This document shows positions 7,459 through 14,236 of a DNA stretch of 40,152 nt, piece after piece. This DNA comes from a virus, in IMG/VR virus record IMGVR_UViG_3300013100_000009, positions 1-40,152 of that record; one strand, given 5' to 3'. Position numbers and translations under genes: made by a program. The notes under the pieces were generated by a model, which saw only the letters and a program-made list of their open reading frames with translations, was not told the origin of the DNA and did not search any database. Position 1 is the stretch's first letter, and each line of letters opens with the position of its first letter.

Positions 7459-7609
7459 TGGTGGGACCGCGACGGCGGGAGGATTCGGACCTCCTGCGGC
7501 CGGGGATCAGCCGACCGCTTCCTGATCGCCTCAGCTCCCCAGCTTGGGGAACCTCGGTCGCCGTCTCCAGTGATACTGGGCCTTGCCGGACCGATGGCCT
7601 TTCGGTCCC
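7459..7609 (-). ncRNA. tRNA-like structured RNA, unclassified
   Basis: The gene-free stretch 7417-7683 contains a strongly structured minus-strand RNA with tRNA-like ends. The 5' end GGGACCG pairs with 3' CGGTCCC followed by ACCA. Nested inside is a second 7-bp helix GACGGCG/CGCCGTC, closed next to a T-arm-like hairpin GGAGG-TCCGAAT-CCTCC. Further hairpins are CCAGT/ACTGG, GTTCCCC/GGGGAGC and the alternative pair GATCAG/CTGATC or GCGGTCGG/CCGGCCGC. The 5' GGACCG can also pair locally with CGGTCC. I could not fit a canonical cloverleaf with a normal anticodon loop. It may be a degenerate or expanded tRNA, or a leader RNA of the SSB-like gene. Confidence 0.45.
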
Positions 7610-7683
7610 TATATACCCACCCTATCACTGGGCTGCTGGCCTTCCTCCGCCTTTCGAGCATCCTCGTCCAGCCAGCACTTCTA

Positions 7684-8898
7684 TTAGGCCGCGTCGCCCT
7701 CCGCTTCCTCGTCCTCAGAATCGTCGGCGTCGTCGGCGGGCTTGGCCCCCTTCTTGCCCTTCATCTTCTCCGCGCGCTTCGCGGCGGCTTCCTCCTTGCG
7801 CTTCCGCAGGGCCTCCGCCTTCTGGGCCGCGCGGATCGCGTCGGCCTTCGCCACCTCCTGCAACGGGTCGTCGTCCTCGGTGATGTCCTCGTTCACGTAG
7901 GCCAGGATGCGCTCCATGGTCGGGTCGACCAGGACCTTGGGGAGCATGTCGAGTCGGTCCTTGGCGCGGAAGGTCGACGCCTTCTTGGTCGCGCCCCGGA
8001 AGTAGTCGCGGTCCTCGTCCGCCGCCTTCGTGTTGATCACGATGTCGACGTAACCCAGGAGGTCGGTCTGGACTGCAGGCGGGACCGAGGGGCCGTAGCT
8101 CACCGAGCTGGTGTCCTCGTCCACGTCCCGGCGCTCCAGGGCCGTGAACACCACGTGGCAGGGCAGGTCGCGGAATCGGCGCGCCACGCGGCGGAACATC
8201 TTCGCCATGGTGCCGTAGTCGGACCGGTCCACGAAGAACGAGTCGAACACGTCGATCACCGCGCCCCGGCTGCGGGCCTTGGTCACCCGGTCGTCGGACA
8301 CGGCGTCGACCATGCCGACCACGACGTCGGTCGCGGAGTCGAACACGACACCCTCGTACGCCTTGGGGTCGTCCTCCAGCTCGGCCTTGATCGTGAAGTA
8401 CAGGTCCTCGATGCCCTCGTAGGTGATCGGGGTGCCGGGCTTCGGCCACACGAGGATGTTCTCCGTGTTGATCCCCCGCTTGCGCAGGGCGACCTTCTTC
8501 GCGCCACCCTCGGCGTTGATGAGGATGACCTTGCCCCGGTTCGCCATGGTGAGCGCGTCGGAAGTCTTGCCGGAACCCTCGCGGCCCCAGTACAGGACGC
8601 GGAGGTGGTCCTCCAGCTCATCGAAGTTGGCGAACAGGCTGGACGCACTGCTGGTGGCGGACTTCGCGCCGGTCTTGGCCGGTGCCTTGCGAGTCGAGCG
8701 CTTGGCAGCGGGCTTGGGCTGCGGGGCGGGCTTCGCCTCCGGCTCCACTGGGATCGAGGCGTCCAGGGGGTGCTCGGCCGCGAGTTCCTCGGCCTGAGCT
8801 TCGGACGCGGCCTCGGTGGTTTCGGTCGGGTCGTCGCCCTCAGTGTCCACGAACGAGACTCGGCTCTTCGCGGCGGGCTTGGTTGTCATCTTCGGCAT
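7684..8898 (-). CDS. Sak4-like RecA-fold ATPase
   Basis: This 404-residue protein has a disordered Ala/Pro/Lys-rich head (residues 1-88) and an AAA/RecA-like core with Walker A G105-R-E-G-S-G-K-T112 and Walker B GVVFD187. A highly charged Lys/Glu tail follows from about 330. The layout matches phage AAA_24/Sak4 proteins, which bind ssDNA and assist annealing or recombination together with an SSB. The neighbours fit, with the SSB-like gene next downstream and a RecB-like nuclease and RuvC-like resolvase further upstream. A promoter with operator lies at 8959-8988. The ATG follows AAGGAA. Confidence 0.78.
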   Translation of the reverse strand: MPKMTTKPAAKSRVSFVDTEGDDPTETTEAASEAQAEELAAEHPLDASIPVEPEAKPAPQPKPAAKRSTRKAPAKTGAKSATSSASSLFANFDELEDHLRVLYWGREGSGKTSDALTMANRGKVILINAEGGAKKVALRKRGINTENILVWPKPGTPITYEGIEDLYFTIKAELEDDPKAYEGVVFDSATDVVVGMVDAVSDDRVTKARSRGAVIDVFDSFFVDRSDYGTMAKMFRRVARRFRDLPCHVVFTALERRDVDEDTSSVSYGPSVPPAVQTDLLGYVDIVINTKAADEDRDYFRGATKKASTFRAKDRLDMLPKVLVDPTMERILAYVNEDITEDDDPLQEVAKADAIRAAQKAEALRKRKEEAAAKRAEKMKGKKGAKPADDADDSEDEEAEGDAA

Positions 8899-9133
8899 TG
8901 CGTTCCTTCGGTGTGTCGGTGTGTTGGTGTGTGGACCGGTGGTCCCTATCTCGGAGTAACTCTACAGCACTCTTTGCCGGGTTGTCAAGCCGCCACGCCG
9001 TGAGCAGCTCGGCGTGGTCCGCCTCCACCCGCAGTGCGATCAGGTCGTACAGCCCGCCGATCTGCGAGAGGGTTTGGATGTTGCGCTGGACGAACGCTGG
9101 ATCGGGTGACGATGTAGGAGCCGTCAGTCCCAC
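8840..9133 (-). CDS. Small unknown protein overlapping the ATPase start
   Basis: This 97-residue ORF starts with GTG at 9133. The central part (FVQRNIQTLSQIGGLYDLIA, then LRVEADHAELLTAWRLDN) looks like genuine helical protein, while the last 20 residues overlap the first 59 nt of the next gene in another frame. The promoter for the ATPase gene lies inside it. No Shine-Dalgarno is obvious. It is probably translated, with the start uncertain. Confidence 0.5.
   Translation of the reverse strand: MGLTAPTSSPDPAFVQRNIQTLSQIGGLYDLIALRVEADHAELLTAWRLDNPAKSAVELLRDRDHRSTHQHTDTPKERNAEDDNQARREEPSLVRGH
8959..8988 (-). promoter_or_regulatory. Promoter with operator for the Sak4-like gene
   Basis: The -35 TTGACA (8988-8983) is followed by 18 bp and the -10 TAGAGT (8964-8959). 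The overlapping 15-mer is TTGACAACCCGGCAA, with a weaker right arm than most sites. Confidence 0.55.
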
Positions 9134-9240
9134 AGGTCACGCTCACGATGGGACTGGATACCCCGGTCCACCTCATCGAGCCATTGACCATAGTCGCTGT
9201 CCTCGCCCAGTGCTTCTTCATCTTCTTCTTCATAGTCCAA
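9124..9240 (-). CDS. Acidic micro-protein, TTG start
   Basis: This 38-residue peptide is very acidic at its start (DYEEEDEEALGEDSDY) and ends HRERDLWD. The TTG start lies 3 nt after the lipoprotein stop codon and 6 nt after AAGGAG, whose bases are part of the lipoprotein C-terminus. That spacing is ideal for coupled translation. Its stop overlaps the start of the next gene. No ATG is present in the frame. Confidence 0.45.
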   Translation of the reverse strand: MDYEEEDEEALGEDSDYGQWLDEVDRGIQSHRERDLWD

Positions 9241-9243
9241 AGC

Positions 9244-9570
9244 CTACTCCTTCGAGGGGCAGAGGAACCGGAGCGCGTTGTCCACGGCCGCGTCGTTGAA
9301 CTCGGAGACTCGCTTGTCGCCAGCCTTCGCCACCGACTCTTTCAGCTCGTCCCGCGTGACTCCCTTGGTCCAGGAGGTGCAGATGGAGTGGCCCAGCTTG
9401 AGCGCCGCGTCCTGCACCGGCCCGGTCCACTGGAACTCCAAGGACTTCGCGGTCAGGTACTGCGCGTCGAGGTACGAGTCCTCGGCCGGGGTGATCTTCG
9501 CGCCGGAGCACCCGGTGACCGCCGCGAGGACAACCCCCGCGACGACACCGAGGACGACCGCCCGGCGCAT
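9244..9570 (-). CDS. Secreted lipoprotein, DUF732-like
   Basis: This 108-residue protein has a signal peptide: positively charged MRR, a hydrophobic stretch to residue 19 and the lipobox V18-T-G-C21. Lipidation at Cys21 is expected after export. The mature part (SYLDAQYL, LGHSICTSW, VDNALRFLCPSKE) has two Cys and resembles DUF732 proteins, common in secreted proteins of Mycobacteriales. The ATG overlaps the stop of the upstream membrane-protein gene (TGATG). A phage-encoded surface lipoprotein suggests superinfection exclusion or receptor masking, but this is inference. Confidence 0.75.
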   Translation of the reverse strand: MRRAVVLGVVAGVVLAAVTGCSGAKITPAEDSYLDAQYLTAKSLEFQWTGPVQDAALKLGHSICTSWTKGVTRDELKESVAKAGDKRVSEFNDAAVDNALRFLCPSKE

Positions 9571-9728
9571 CACCACCACCCCATCAGGTTGCCGATGCCG
9601 CGCCCGACCAGGGCGATGCCGCCCAGGATGACGAGCACGAGCAGCACGGCGATCAGGGGGCCGACGATGTACCGGCCGATTGCGTAGCCGTTCAGCCGCG
9701 TGACCTTAGGCCGGTTGCGTGTCTTCAT
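9570..9728 (-). CDS. Small membrane protein
   Basis: This 52-residue protein has a basic N-terminus (MKTRNRPKVTRLNGYAIGR) and one transmembrane helix at about residues 21-42 (IVGPLIAVLLVLVILGGIAL). It ends GNLMGWW. GGAGGG lies 8 nt before the ATG. The stop overlaps the lipoprotein start, so both envelope proteins are probably made together. Confidence 0.7.
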   Translation of the reverse strand: MKTRNRPKVTRLNGYAIGRYIVGPLIAVLLVLVILGGIALVGRGIGNLMGWW

Positions 9729-10017
9729 CGACCTGTCCCTCCTTGTGCTCGATGTACTGGCCGAGGGCGAACTCCGCCGCCCGCATCGCCAGGGTGTTGT
9801 TGTCCTCGTTCGGGTCCGACTCGACGTCGAAGCCCTCGACCCGGCCGTCCGGGTGGATCAGCTCGCGCCCGCCCTTGGCGATGATGAATCGCCCGGCCTC
9901 GGACTCCGCCACCAGGACCTTGTGGTTCATGCCGCTGCGGGCCTCAGTCCAGTGCAGCATGGCCGACAGGGGAGCCTGCTCCGGCTCCGGCGCGGTGGCC
10001 TTCTTGCGTGTTGCCAT
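9706..10017 (-). CDS. Unknown soluble protein
   Basis: This 103-residue protein starts MATRKKATAPEPEQ. The body has alternating beta-like segments (HKVLVAESEAGRFIIAKGGR) and an acidic, helical C-terminus. The ATG is preceded by GGAGG at good spacing. The end overlaps the start of the small membrane-protein gene by 23 nt. I recognise no family. Confidence 0.65.
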   Translation of the reverse strand: MATRKKATAPEPEQAPLSAMLHWTEARSGMNHKVLVAESEAGRFIIAKGGRELIHPDGRVEGFDVESDPNEDNNTLAMRAAEFALGQYIEHKEGQVDEDTQPA

Positions 10018-10228
10018 GTTGTTTCCTCCAGTGTAGGTCCGCCTCGGCCAGGGCCTGCGCGGACTTGATGTTCGGTCGTTTGTACTTGGTGCCGTCCGGT
10101 AGGACGACTACCCAGGGCTTGCTCCGTACCGGGTGAGGTTCGATGATGTAGTGCAGGTCACCCTGCCCAGCCTCCCGAATCACCTGGCCGTCTTTCAGCC
10201 CCTTGATCCATTTTAGTTGTGAGACCAT
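9944..10228 (-). CDS. Unknown small protein, start uncertain
   Basis: This 94-residue ORF (MVSQLKWIKGLKDGQVIREA) has plausible beta-rich content up to about residue 70 (LHYIIEPHPVRSKPWVVVLP). Its last 24 residues overlap the next gene. A strong promoter lies at 10227-10256, but its -10 box overlaps the ATG at 10228. A transcript from that promoter must therefore use a later start, or the gene is read mainly from upstream transcription. Confidence 0.5.
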   Translation of the reverse strand: MVSQLKWIKGLKDGQVIREAGQGDLHYIIEPHPVRSKPWVVVLPDGTKYKRPNIKSAQALAEADLHWRKQHGNTQEGHRAGAGAGSPVGHAALD

Positions 10229-10256
10229 CCTATATGTGGGTGTGACTCCCTGTCAA
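10227..10256 (-). promoter_or_regulatory. Promoter with operator
   Basis: The -35 TTGACA (10256-10251) pairs with TAGGAT (10232-10227, 18-bp spacer) or TATAGG (16 bp). The operator is TTGACAGGGAGTCAC. Confidence 0.6.
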
Positions 10257-10257
10257 G

Positions 10258-11295
10258 TCAGTGTCGGGTGAAGTCCTGGACGAATCCCCACTCTTCCAGG
10301 GCCTTGGTTAGAGGCTTACCGGCGCGGGTGGCCAGGTGGACCTCGGTGAAATCGCACTTCCACCCGCACTGGCGCGGGTCCGGCGACGAGTACAGCGGGC
10401 GCTCGAATCCCTCGTCCGGGTAGGCGTTCTCCGCCACTGCCCACGCGTCGAGGGCGATGTTCGCCACCTCCGCGTCGGAGCGGTTCAGCCGGGTGCGGCT
10501 CATCCGCTGTTCGAGGGTCTGCTTCTTGGTGCTGGCTTTGAGGGGGTTGCCCTCGGCGTCCTGGTTCTCCTTCTTGTCGCCCGCGTTCTGGGTCGTGCGG
10601 GCCGCGTTGTGGATCGCCCCGATGACGTTCAGCCCGGCGTTGCGCAGGAGCCAGGTGTAGCCCCCGAACTGGTCGTCGATGTCGAGTTCCATCTGGCTGG
10701 GCAGGTTCTGGCCGGACTTGTGGTCGATGATCCAGACCTTCATCGTCTCGCGGTCCAGGACGATCAGGTCGAGCTTCGCCTTCATGAGGAAGGGCGATGG
10801 GTCGCCGTCCGGGTCCATCAGTCGGCGCTGGAGCTTGTACTCCACCCCGAGGATGCGCCACTGGGGGTCGGTGCCCCAGCGCTCGACGTACCCGTCATAC
10901 ATCCACTCGATGAGGGCCTGGTTCTCGGACTGCTCGCCCTTGTCTCCGTGCAGCAGCGGAGAAATCGCGACCCGGATCAGCGCCAGGAGGATTCGGTTCT
11001 CCTGCTCGGTTGAGGGCGACCGCCCATCGTTCGCGTCCTGGTACTCCTTGATGATGTTGTAGTGAATCTCCATCACCTCGTGCCACAGGGACCCCTTGGT
11101 GAGCGGCGAGTCCTCCTTGGGAGGCTTGGTCCAGCGGTTCTTGTAGGCGATCAGGTGCTTGAGCGGGCACTGGCGGTAGGTATCCAGCTCGGAGTACGAC
11201 ACGATGATGTCGCCCTCCTGCTCCGCGTCCGGCTCCGGGAGCACCGGCTCCTTGATGCGCGGCCCGCGCTTCGCCGTGGTGGTGGCCTTCGGCAT
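10258..11295 (-). CDS. Cas4/RecB-like PD-(D/E)XK exonuclease
   Basis: This 345-residue nuclease has the core motifs H72 (GSLWHEVMEIHY), E152, D176 (AKLDLIVL) and D191-x-K193 (WIIDHKSG), the PD-(D/E)XK active site of the RecB/Cas4 family. Cys43 and the C-terminal CGWKC supply three cysteines, one short of the usual four iron-sulfur ligands, so a cluster is doubtful. Acting with the Sak4-like ATPase and SSB-like protein, it would resect DNA ends for single-strand annealing recombination. The ATG follows GAGGGTGAGG. Confidence 0.82.
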   Translation of the reverse strand: MPKATTTAKRGPRIKEPVLPEPDAEQEGDIIVSYSELDTYRQCPLKHLIAYKNRWTKPPKEDSPLTKGSLWHEVMEIHYNIIKEYQDANDGRSPSTEQENRILLALIRVAISPLLHGDKGEQSENQALIEWMYDGYVERWGTDPQWRILGVEYKLQRRLMDPDGDPSPFLMKAKLDLIVLDRETMKVWIIDHKSGQNLPSQMELDIDDQFGGYTWLLRNAGLNVIGAIHNAARTTQNAGDKKENQDAEGNPLKASTKKQTLEQRMSRTRLNRSDAEVANIALDAWAVAENAYPDEGFERPLYSSPDPRQCGWKCDFTEVHLATRAGKPLTKALEEWGFVQDFTRH

Positions 11296-11531
11296 CAGAC
11301 CTCACCCTCCGGGAGCGCGTCGGTCACCGCTGCGGCGGGATCGGCCACGGGGTCCGGGATCGGGTCCGGGACGTCCTCCCAGGTGGCGATGGGAACGAGG
11401 GCATCGATGATGCTCGTGTTCGCCGTGCGCTTCTCGGTCAGGGCCTGGATGCTGGTGTCGAGGTCGACGTTCTCCCGGAAGAGCCGATCGACCTGCTCGG
11501 CTGCAGGGTTGGTGGGTACTTTCACAGTCAT
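11295..11531 (-). CDS. Small coiled-coil protein
   Basis: This 78-residue protein has a heptad-like helix (residues 9-40, DRLFRENVDLDTSIQALTEK) and an acidic Pro/Asp tail. Its ATG lies only 6 nt after the -10 box, so the message may be leaderless, although AGGAG also overlaps this short space. The stop overlaps the nuclease start. Function is unknown. Confidence 0.65.
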   Translation of the reverse strand: MTVKVPTNPAAEQVDRLFRENVDLDTSIQALTEKRTANTSIIDALVPIATWEDVPDPIPDPVADPAAAVTDALPEGEV

Positions 11532-11537
11532 GCTCCT

Positions 11538-11567
11538 ATTCTACTTGTGGGGTTGTCTCGCCGTCAA
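11538..11567 (-). promoter_or_regulatory. Promoter with operator
   Basis: The -35 TTGACG, an 18-bp spacer and the -10 TAGAAT lie just before the ATG at 11531. The operator 15-mer is TTGACGGCGAGACAA. Confidence 0.65.
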
Positions 11568-12167
11568 GCCGCGCTGTTTCAGGTGCGGGATCAGGCGCTG
11601 CTTGATGGGGGCCTTCATCGTGTGGATGAGGTGGTAATAACCATGCAACTCGGAGTCGGCCGCGTGGTCAAGAGGGATGCGCAGGAACTTCGCCATGCTG
11701 GTGAGCTTGCGGTTTTTGAGCACCGAGCGGATGGGGGTCTTGATCGAGGCGGGCTGACCGATCAGCTCGATGGTGCCTCCGGGCCAGCGGTTTGAGCCGT
11801 CGCGGGTCGCCCAGTGCACGTACTTGATTACGCCGATGAGCTGGGACGTGGGCATGTCGGACCCGATCTGCTGCTGGGCCTTGTCCGGGTACAGCGTCCA
11901 GGTTTCATAGACCACGATGTCGATGAGTCCGCGCCACATCATCTCGGAGTACCAGCCCCAGAACTCGTCCGGCGACATCTCGCCAGACCACACGCACTCC
12001 CAGGCGTCGTCGTACTCCGCGAACATCGACACGCCCACGTGCTCCCCGCCCGGGTCAATCGCCACTATGCTGCGGGTCCACTCGTGCGGGTAGTCGTCGA
12101 CCACCTGGAAGCTGCGGCTCGTCTCGACCGTGTAGAGCGGGAACGCCCTAGTAGTTGTATCGGCCAT
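11541..12167 (-). CDS. RuvC-like Holliday junction resolvase
   Basis: This 208-residue RNase H-fold nuclease has D38 (SIVAIDPGGEHVGVSMF), E88 (IVVYETW) and the late acidic pair D167/D171 (LDHAADSELHGY), the RuvC catalytic pattern. It would cut branched recombination or replication intermediates before packaging. The chosen ATG (MADTTTRAF) lies within the 3' end of the upstream gene (20-nt overlap). An upstream extension in frame exists but looks non-coding. Confidence 0.78.
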   Translation of the reverse strand: MADTTTRAFPLYTVETSRSFQVVDDYPHEWTRSIVAIDPGGEHVGVSMFAEYDDAWECVWSGEMSPDEFWGWYSEMMWRGLIDIVVYETWTLYPDKAQQQIGSDMPTSQLIGVIKYVHWATRDGSNRWPGGTIELIGQPASIKTPIRSVLKNRKLTSMAKFLRIPLDHAADSELHGYYHLIHTMKAPIKQRLIPHLKQRGLTARQPHK

Positions 12168-12408
12168 TCTGCGCCAGCACCCCCTCGCGCTCAATCTGGC
12201 GCTTGGCCGGGAGGCTGACATACTCCAGCAGGAACACCTCGGAGCGCATGATCGGGGGCAGGGCCTTGACGTTGCGGAGGAACACGCCGTAGAGCCGGTC
12301 GACCTCGCGCCGGTCGTCCTTGAAGTCGGCCACCAGCTTCTGGATCAGGATTCGGCGGAGCACCACCAGCATGGTGGCGACTACGCGCATTTGACGAGGG
12401 GTGAGCAT
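12148..12408 (-). CDS. Small basic helical protein
   Basis: This 86-residue protein starts MLTPRQMRVVATMLVVLRRI. It is predicted helical, with a hydrophobic N-terminal helix and many Arg/Lys residues. Its ATG overlaps the stop of the upstream membrane-protein gene (TGATG). The family is unknown. Confidence 0.6.
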   Translation of the reverse strand: MLTPRQMRVVATMLVVLRRILIQKLVADFKDDRREVDRLYGVFLRNVKALPPIMRSEVFLLEYVSLPAKRQIEREGVLAQNGRYNY

Positions 12409-12617
12409 CACTTGCCTTTCGAGTGGAGGTGCATGGAGGTCATCCCGGCCCAGAACGCCAGCGCGCACAGGGCGACGGTGACCAGGAGCCAGGCCCCGTT
12501 GTAGCCCGGGATGAAGAACAGGAGCAGGGCGACGATCACGAGGCCCCAGCCCCACAGGGCGAGCTTCACGGAGCGGCGCAGGGGCGGGCGCTTCCACCCG
12601 GCGCGATGGTGCGTCAT
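12408..12617 (-). CDS. Small membrane protein with two helices
   Basis: This 69-residue protein has two hydrophobic stretches, at about residues 18-36 (LALWGWGLVIVALLLFFIP) and 43-58 (WLLVTVALCALAFWAG), with basic flanks. The start overlaps the previous stop (ATGA). It is probably an inner-membrane protein of unknown role in the early region. Confidence 0.65.
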   Translation of the reverse strand: MTHHRAGWKRPPLRRSVKLALWGWGLVIVALLLFFIPGYNGAWLLVTVALCALAFWAGMTSMHLHSKGK

Positions 12618-13222
12618 GCCGCGACCACCACGCGCTTGCGGAGCTTGCCGATGAGCGCCTCGGAGCAGCCCCCAGCGGTCATGGCCTCGATGACCTCATC
12701 GAACGAGCGGCCCCCGGCGATTTCGGCCGCGAGGATGGACAGGTAGGCGGCGTCGTGGCCGGGCAGGAACTTGCCGCCCTTGGTCGGCTCGCCGCAGTGG
12801 AGGCACTGGCCGGACGCCGGGCGGGGGTCGCGCTTGACGCGGACGGCGGGGACGTCCTCGCCCGCCTCGATCCGGCGTGCGCGCTCCTGCGCCCGGAGCT
12901 GCTCCTTGCCCTGGGCCGCTGCTGCGCGGACCTCGCGAATCTGCACAATCACCGGGTTGGTGGCGAGTCGGTGCTCGATCCGGGCGTTGCAGCCGTCCTT
13001 GTCGATGCAGCGCCAGGTGGACTGGTCGATTTCGCCCTGGTCGCGGGTGCCGCAGTCGAGGCACTTGTACTGCTGGCTGCGCTCGCACCCGCAGGGGCAC
13101 TGGATGACCTCCAGGCCGGAGCCGTTCAGCGTCCCCGAGGGGCAGAGGTCGTGGCGCTGGCCCCAGGTGCAGAAGCCGCACTTGTGCTTGCCGGTGGTGG
13201 TCTTGATCTTGGGGTTGCTCAC
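12614..13222 (-). CDS. Multi-zinc-ribbon protein
   Basis: This 202-residue protein carries five Cys clusters: CGFC with C27 (residues 15-27), CPCGC (about 42-46), CLDCG (about 54-58), CIDKDGC (about 72-78) and CLHCGEPTKGGKFLPGHD (about 140-157). The last pattern, C-x2-C-G-x2-T-x2-G-x-F-x2-G-H-D, recurs in small actinobacterial and actinophage zinc proteins of unknown function. A basic helix (about 93-125) separates the two halves. The GTG start follows AGGAG at 7 nt. It has its own operator-bearing promoter. A DNA-binding or regulatory role is plausible. Confidence 0.75.
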   Translation of the reverse strand: MSNPKIKTTTGKHKCGFCTWGQRHDLCPSGTLNGSGLEVIQCPCGCERSQQYKCLDCGTRDQGEIDQSTWRCIDKDGCNARIEHRLATNPVIVQIREVRAAAAQGKEQLRAQERARRIEAGEDVPAVRVKRDPRPASGQCLHCGEPTKGGKFLPGHDAAYLSILAAEIAGGRSFDEVIEAMTAGGCSEALIGKLRKRVVVAA

Positions 13223-13295
13223 TGGGTGCTCCTTGTCGGTGTCGTTGGGGCCGGGCGGGAGAGGTTCGGGCCGACTCCCGACCGGCTATGCAGCC

Positions 13296-13325
13296 AGTCT
13301 ACCAGTCCTCGTGACAGCCTGTCAA
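13296..13325 (-). promoter_or_regulatory. Promoter with operator for the zinc-ribbon gene
   Basis: The -35 TTGACA and the -10 TAGACT are 18 bp apart on the minus strand. The operator is TTGACAGGCTGTCAC. It faces away from the plus-strand promoter at 13353, so this is a divergent control region. Confidence 0.65.
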
Positions 13326-13352
13326 GCAGAAGTCCCCCGGGCGTGTCGCGGC

Positions 13353-13382
13353 TTGACTCTGGGTCATGGCCTGTGCTTGGAT
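13353..13382 (+). promoter_or_regulatory. Leaderless promoter with operator
   Basis: TTGACT, an 18-bp spacer and TTGGAT lie only 6 nt before the ATG at 13389. The operator is TTGACTCTGGGTCAT. Confidence 0.6.
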
Positions 13383-13388
13383 TGATCC

Positions 13389-13595
13389 ATGACACAACTC
13401 GACATCTTCCTCCAGGAGGCGACCCGCAAGCTCGGCCGCGCCGACGCCCACCACGTCGCCTGGTGCCAGCAGGTCATCCGCCACCGAGCCATGGCCCGCA
13501 ATCGCGGCCGTCGCGCCCCGGCCCCGCTGTCCTGGGTCGACCGCCTCGAAGAGATCAGCAAGAAGATCGGCGTGCCCTATGTTGACGCTGAATGA
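13389..13595 (+). CDS. Small basic protein, plus-strand early gene
   Basis: This 68-residue protein starts MTQLDIFLQEATRKLGRADA. It is rich in Arg and His in the middle and helical at both ends. No Shine-Dalgarno is present and the -10 box ends 6 nt before the ATG, so translation is probably leaderless. It is the first of three overlapping plus-strand genes. I do not recognise the family. Confidence 0.7.
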   Translation: MTQLDIFLQEATRKLGRADAHHVAWCQQVIRHRAMARNRGRRAPAPLSWVDRLEEISKKIGVPYVDAE

Positions 13596-13716
13596 AACCA
13601 GCCAGCACTGGTTCTACGCCGAGTGCATCGAGCACGCGTGGTCGGCGGGCGGGGCGCGGGAGTCCTGGGTCCAGAACCGACTCGAATCTCACCTCAGAAA
13701 GGAGCACCATGATTGA
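13579..13716 (+). CDS. Micro-protein within the plus-strand early unit
   Basis: This 45-residue protein starts MLTLNETSQHWFYAECIEHA. The ATG lies inside the end of the previous gene (17-nt overlap) and its end overlaps the next start. The sequence (WSAGGARESWVQNRLESHLR) looks like ordinary coding sequence. Function is unknown. Confidence 0.55.
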   Translation: MLTLNETSQHWFYAECIEHAWSAGGARESWVQNRLESHLRKEHHD

Positions 13717-13915
13717 CGCCGGAATCGTCGCCCGGCCGGACAAGATCGTCATCCCGGACTCGTTCCTGGTCGCCGCCGACCGATCCACGTTGGCGAGTTT
13801 CGAGGGTCAGCCCGCCCCGGTCAACGCGCGGATGGAGGTCGTGCGCCTGGTGGCCGAGGGAGTCACCGTCCTGGCGGTCGACTATGGGGTCCCCTGCATT
13901 ACCTCAGTGGCTTGA
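13709..13915 (+). CDS. Small beta-rich protein
   Basis: This 68-residue protein starts MIDAGIVARPDKIVIPDSFL. AAAGGAG lies 4-5 nt before the ATG. Alternating hydrophobic strands (IVIPDSFLVAA, MEVVRLVAEGVTVLAVDY) suggest a small beta fold. It ends at the next promoter's operator. Function is unknown. Confidence 0.65.
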   Translation: MIDAGIVARPDKIVIPDSFLVAADRSTLASFEGQPAPVNARMEVVRLVAEGVTVLAVDYGVPCITSVA

Positions 13916-13940
13916 CTCCGAGTCAAAGATAGTGTAGACT
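13912..13940 (+). promoter_or_regulatory. Promoter with perfect operator
   Basis: TTGACT, a 17-bp spacer and TAGACT can be read directly. The overlapping 15-mer TTGACTCCGAGTCAA has 6-bp perfect arms, the clearest copy of the operator family together with the one at 30983. Confidence 0.7.
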
Positions 13941-13968
13941 GGTACTACCAACCAGGAAGGAGCGCCCC

Positions 13969-14196
13969 ATGGCCTCTCAAATCTTCACGAATCGCGAGCT
14001 GGAGCTGTTCAAGGACGGACTCAAGCTGGCCTTCCAGGAAATCGTCGCGGTCCGCGTGGCCGAGGACGAGCACCCCACCCTCAGCCACCGCGACCTGGCC
14101 GAGCTTGATGACAAGGGCGACGAGCTGATGGGCCTCGTCACCAAGATCGAGCACATTCAGGCGATCATGCAGTACGGATTCTCCGTCAGCAACTAA
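13969..14196 (+). CDS. Small helical protein, plus-strand early gene
   Basis: This 75-residue protein starts MASQIFTNRELELFKDGLKL and is largely helical and acidic. Its own promoter is at 13912-13940, and the leader ACCAACCAGGAAGGAG is shared with the genes at 3068 and 16003. A terminator follows directly. No domain is recognised. Confidence 0.72.
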   Translation: MASQIFTNRELELFKDGLKLAFQEIVAVRVAEDEHPTLSHRDLAELDDKGDELMGLVTKIEHIQAIMQYGFSVSN

Positions 14197-14200
14197 GCAG

Positions 14201-14228
14201 CAGCCCCGGCCCAATCGGACCGGGGCTG
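14201..14228. terminator. Bidirectional hairpin terminator
   Basis: The stem CAGCCCCGG / CCGGGGCTG (9 bp, 10-nt loop) lies between the convergent genes ending at 14196 (+) and 14237 (-). Confidence 0.75.
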
Positions 14229-14236
14229 ACCTGTAT

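Noticed and set aside
7459-7609. Ordinary tRNA gene
   Set aside because: T-arm-like and acceptor-like parts exist, but the linker lengths and anticodon loop do not fit a cloverleaf, so it is kept as an unclassified RNA.
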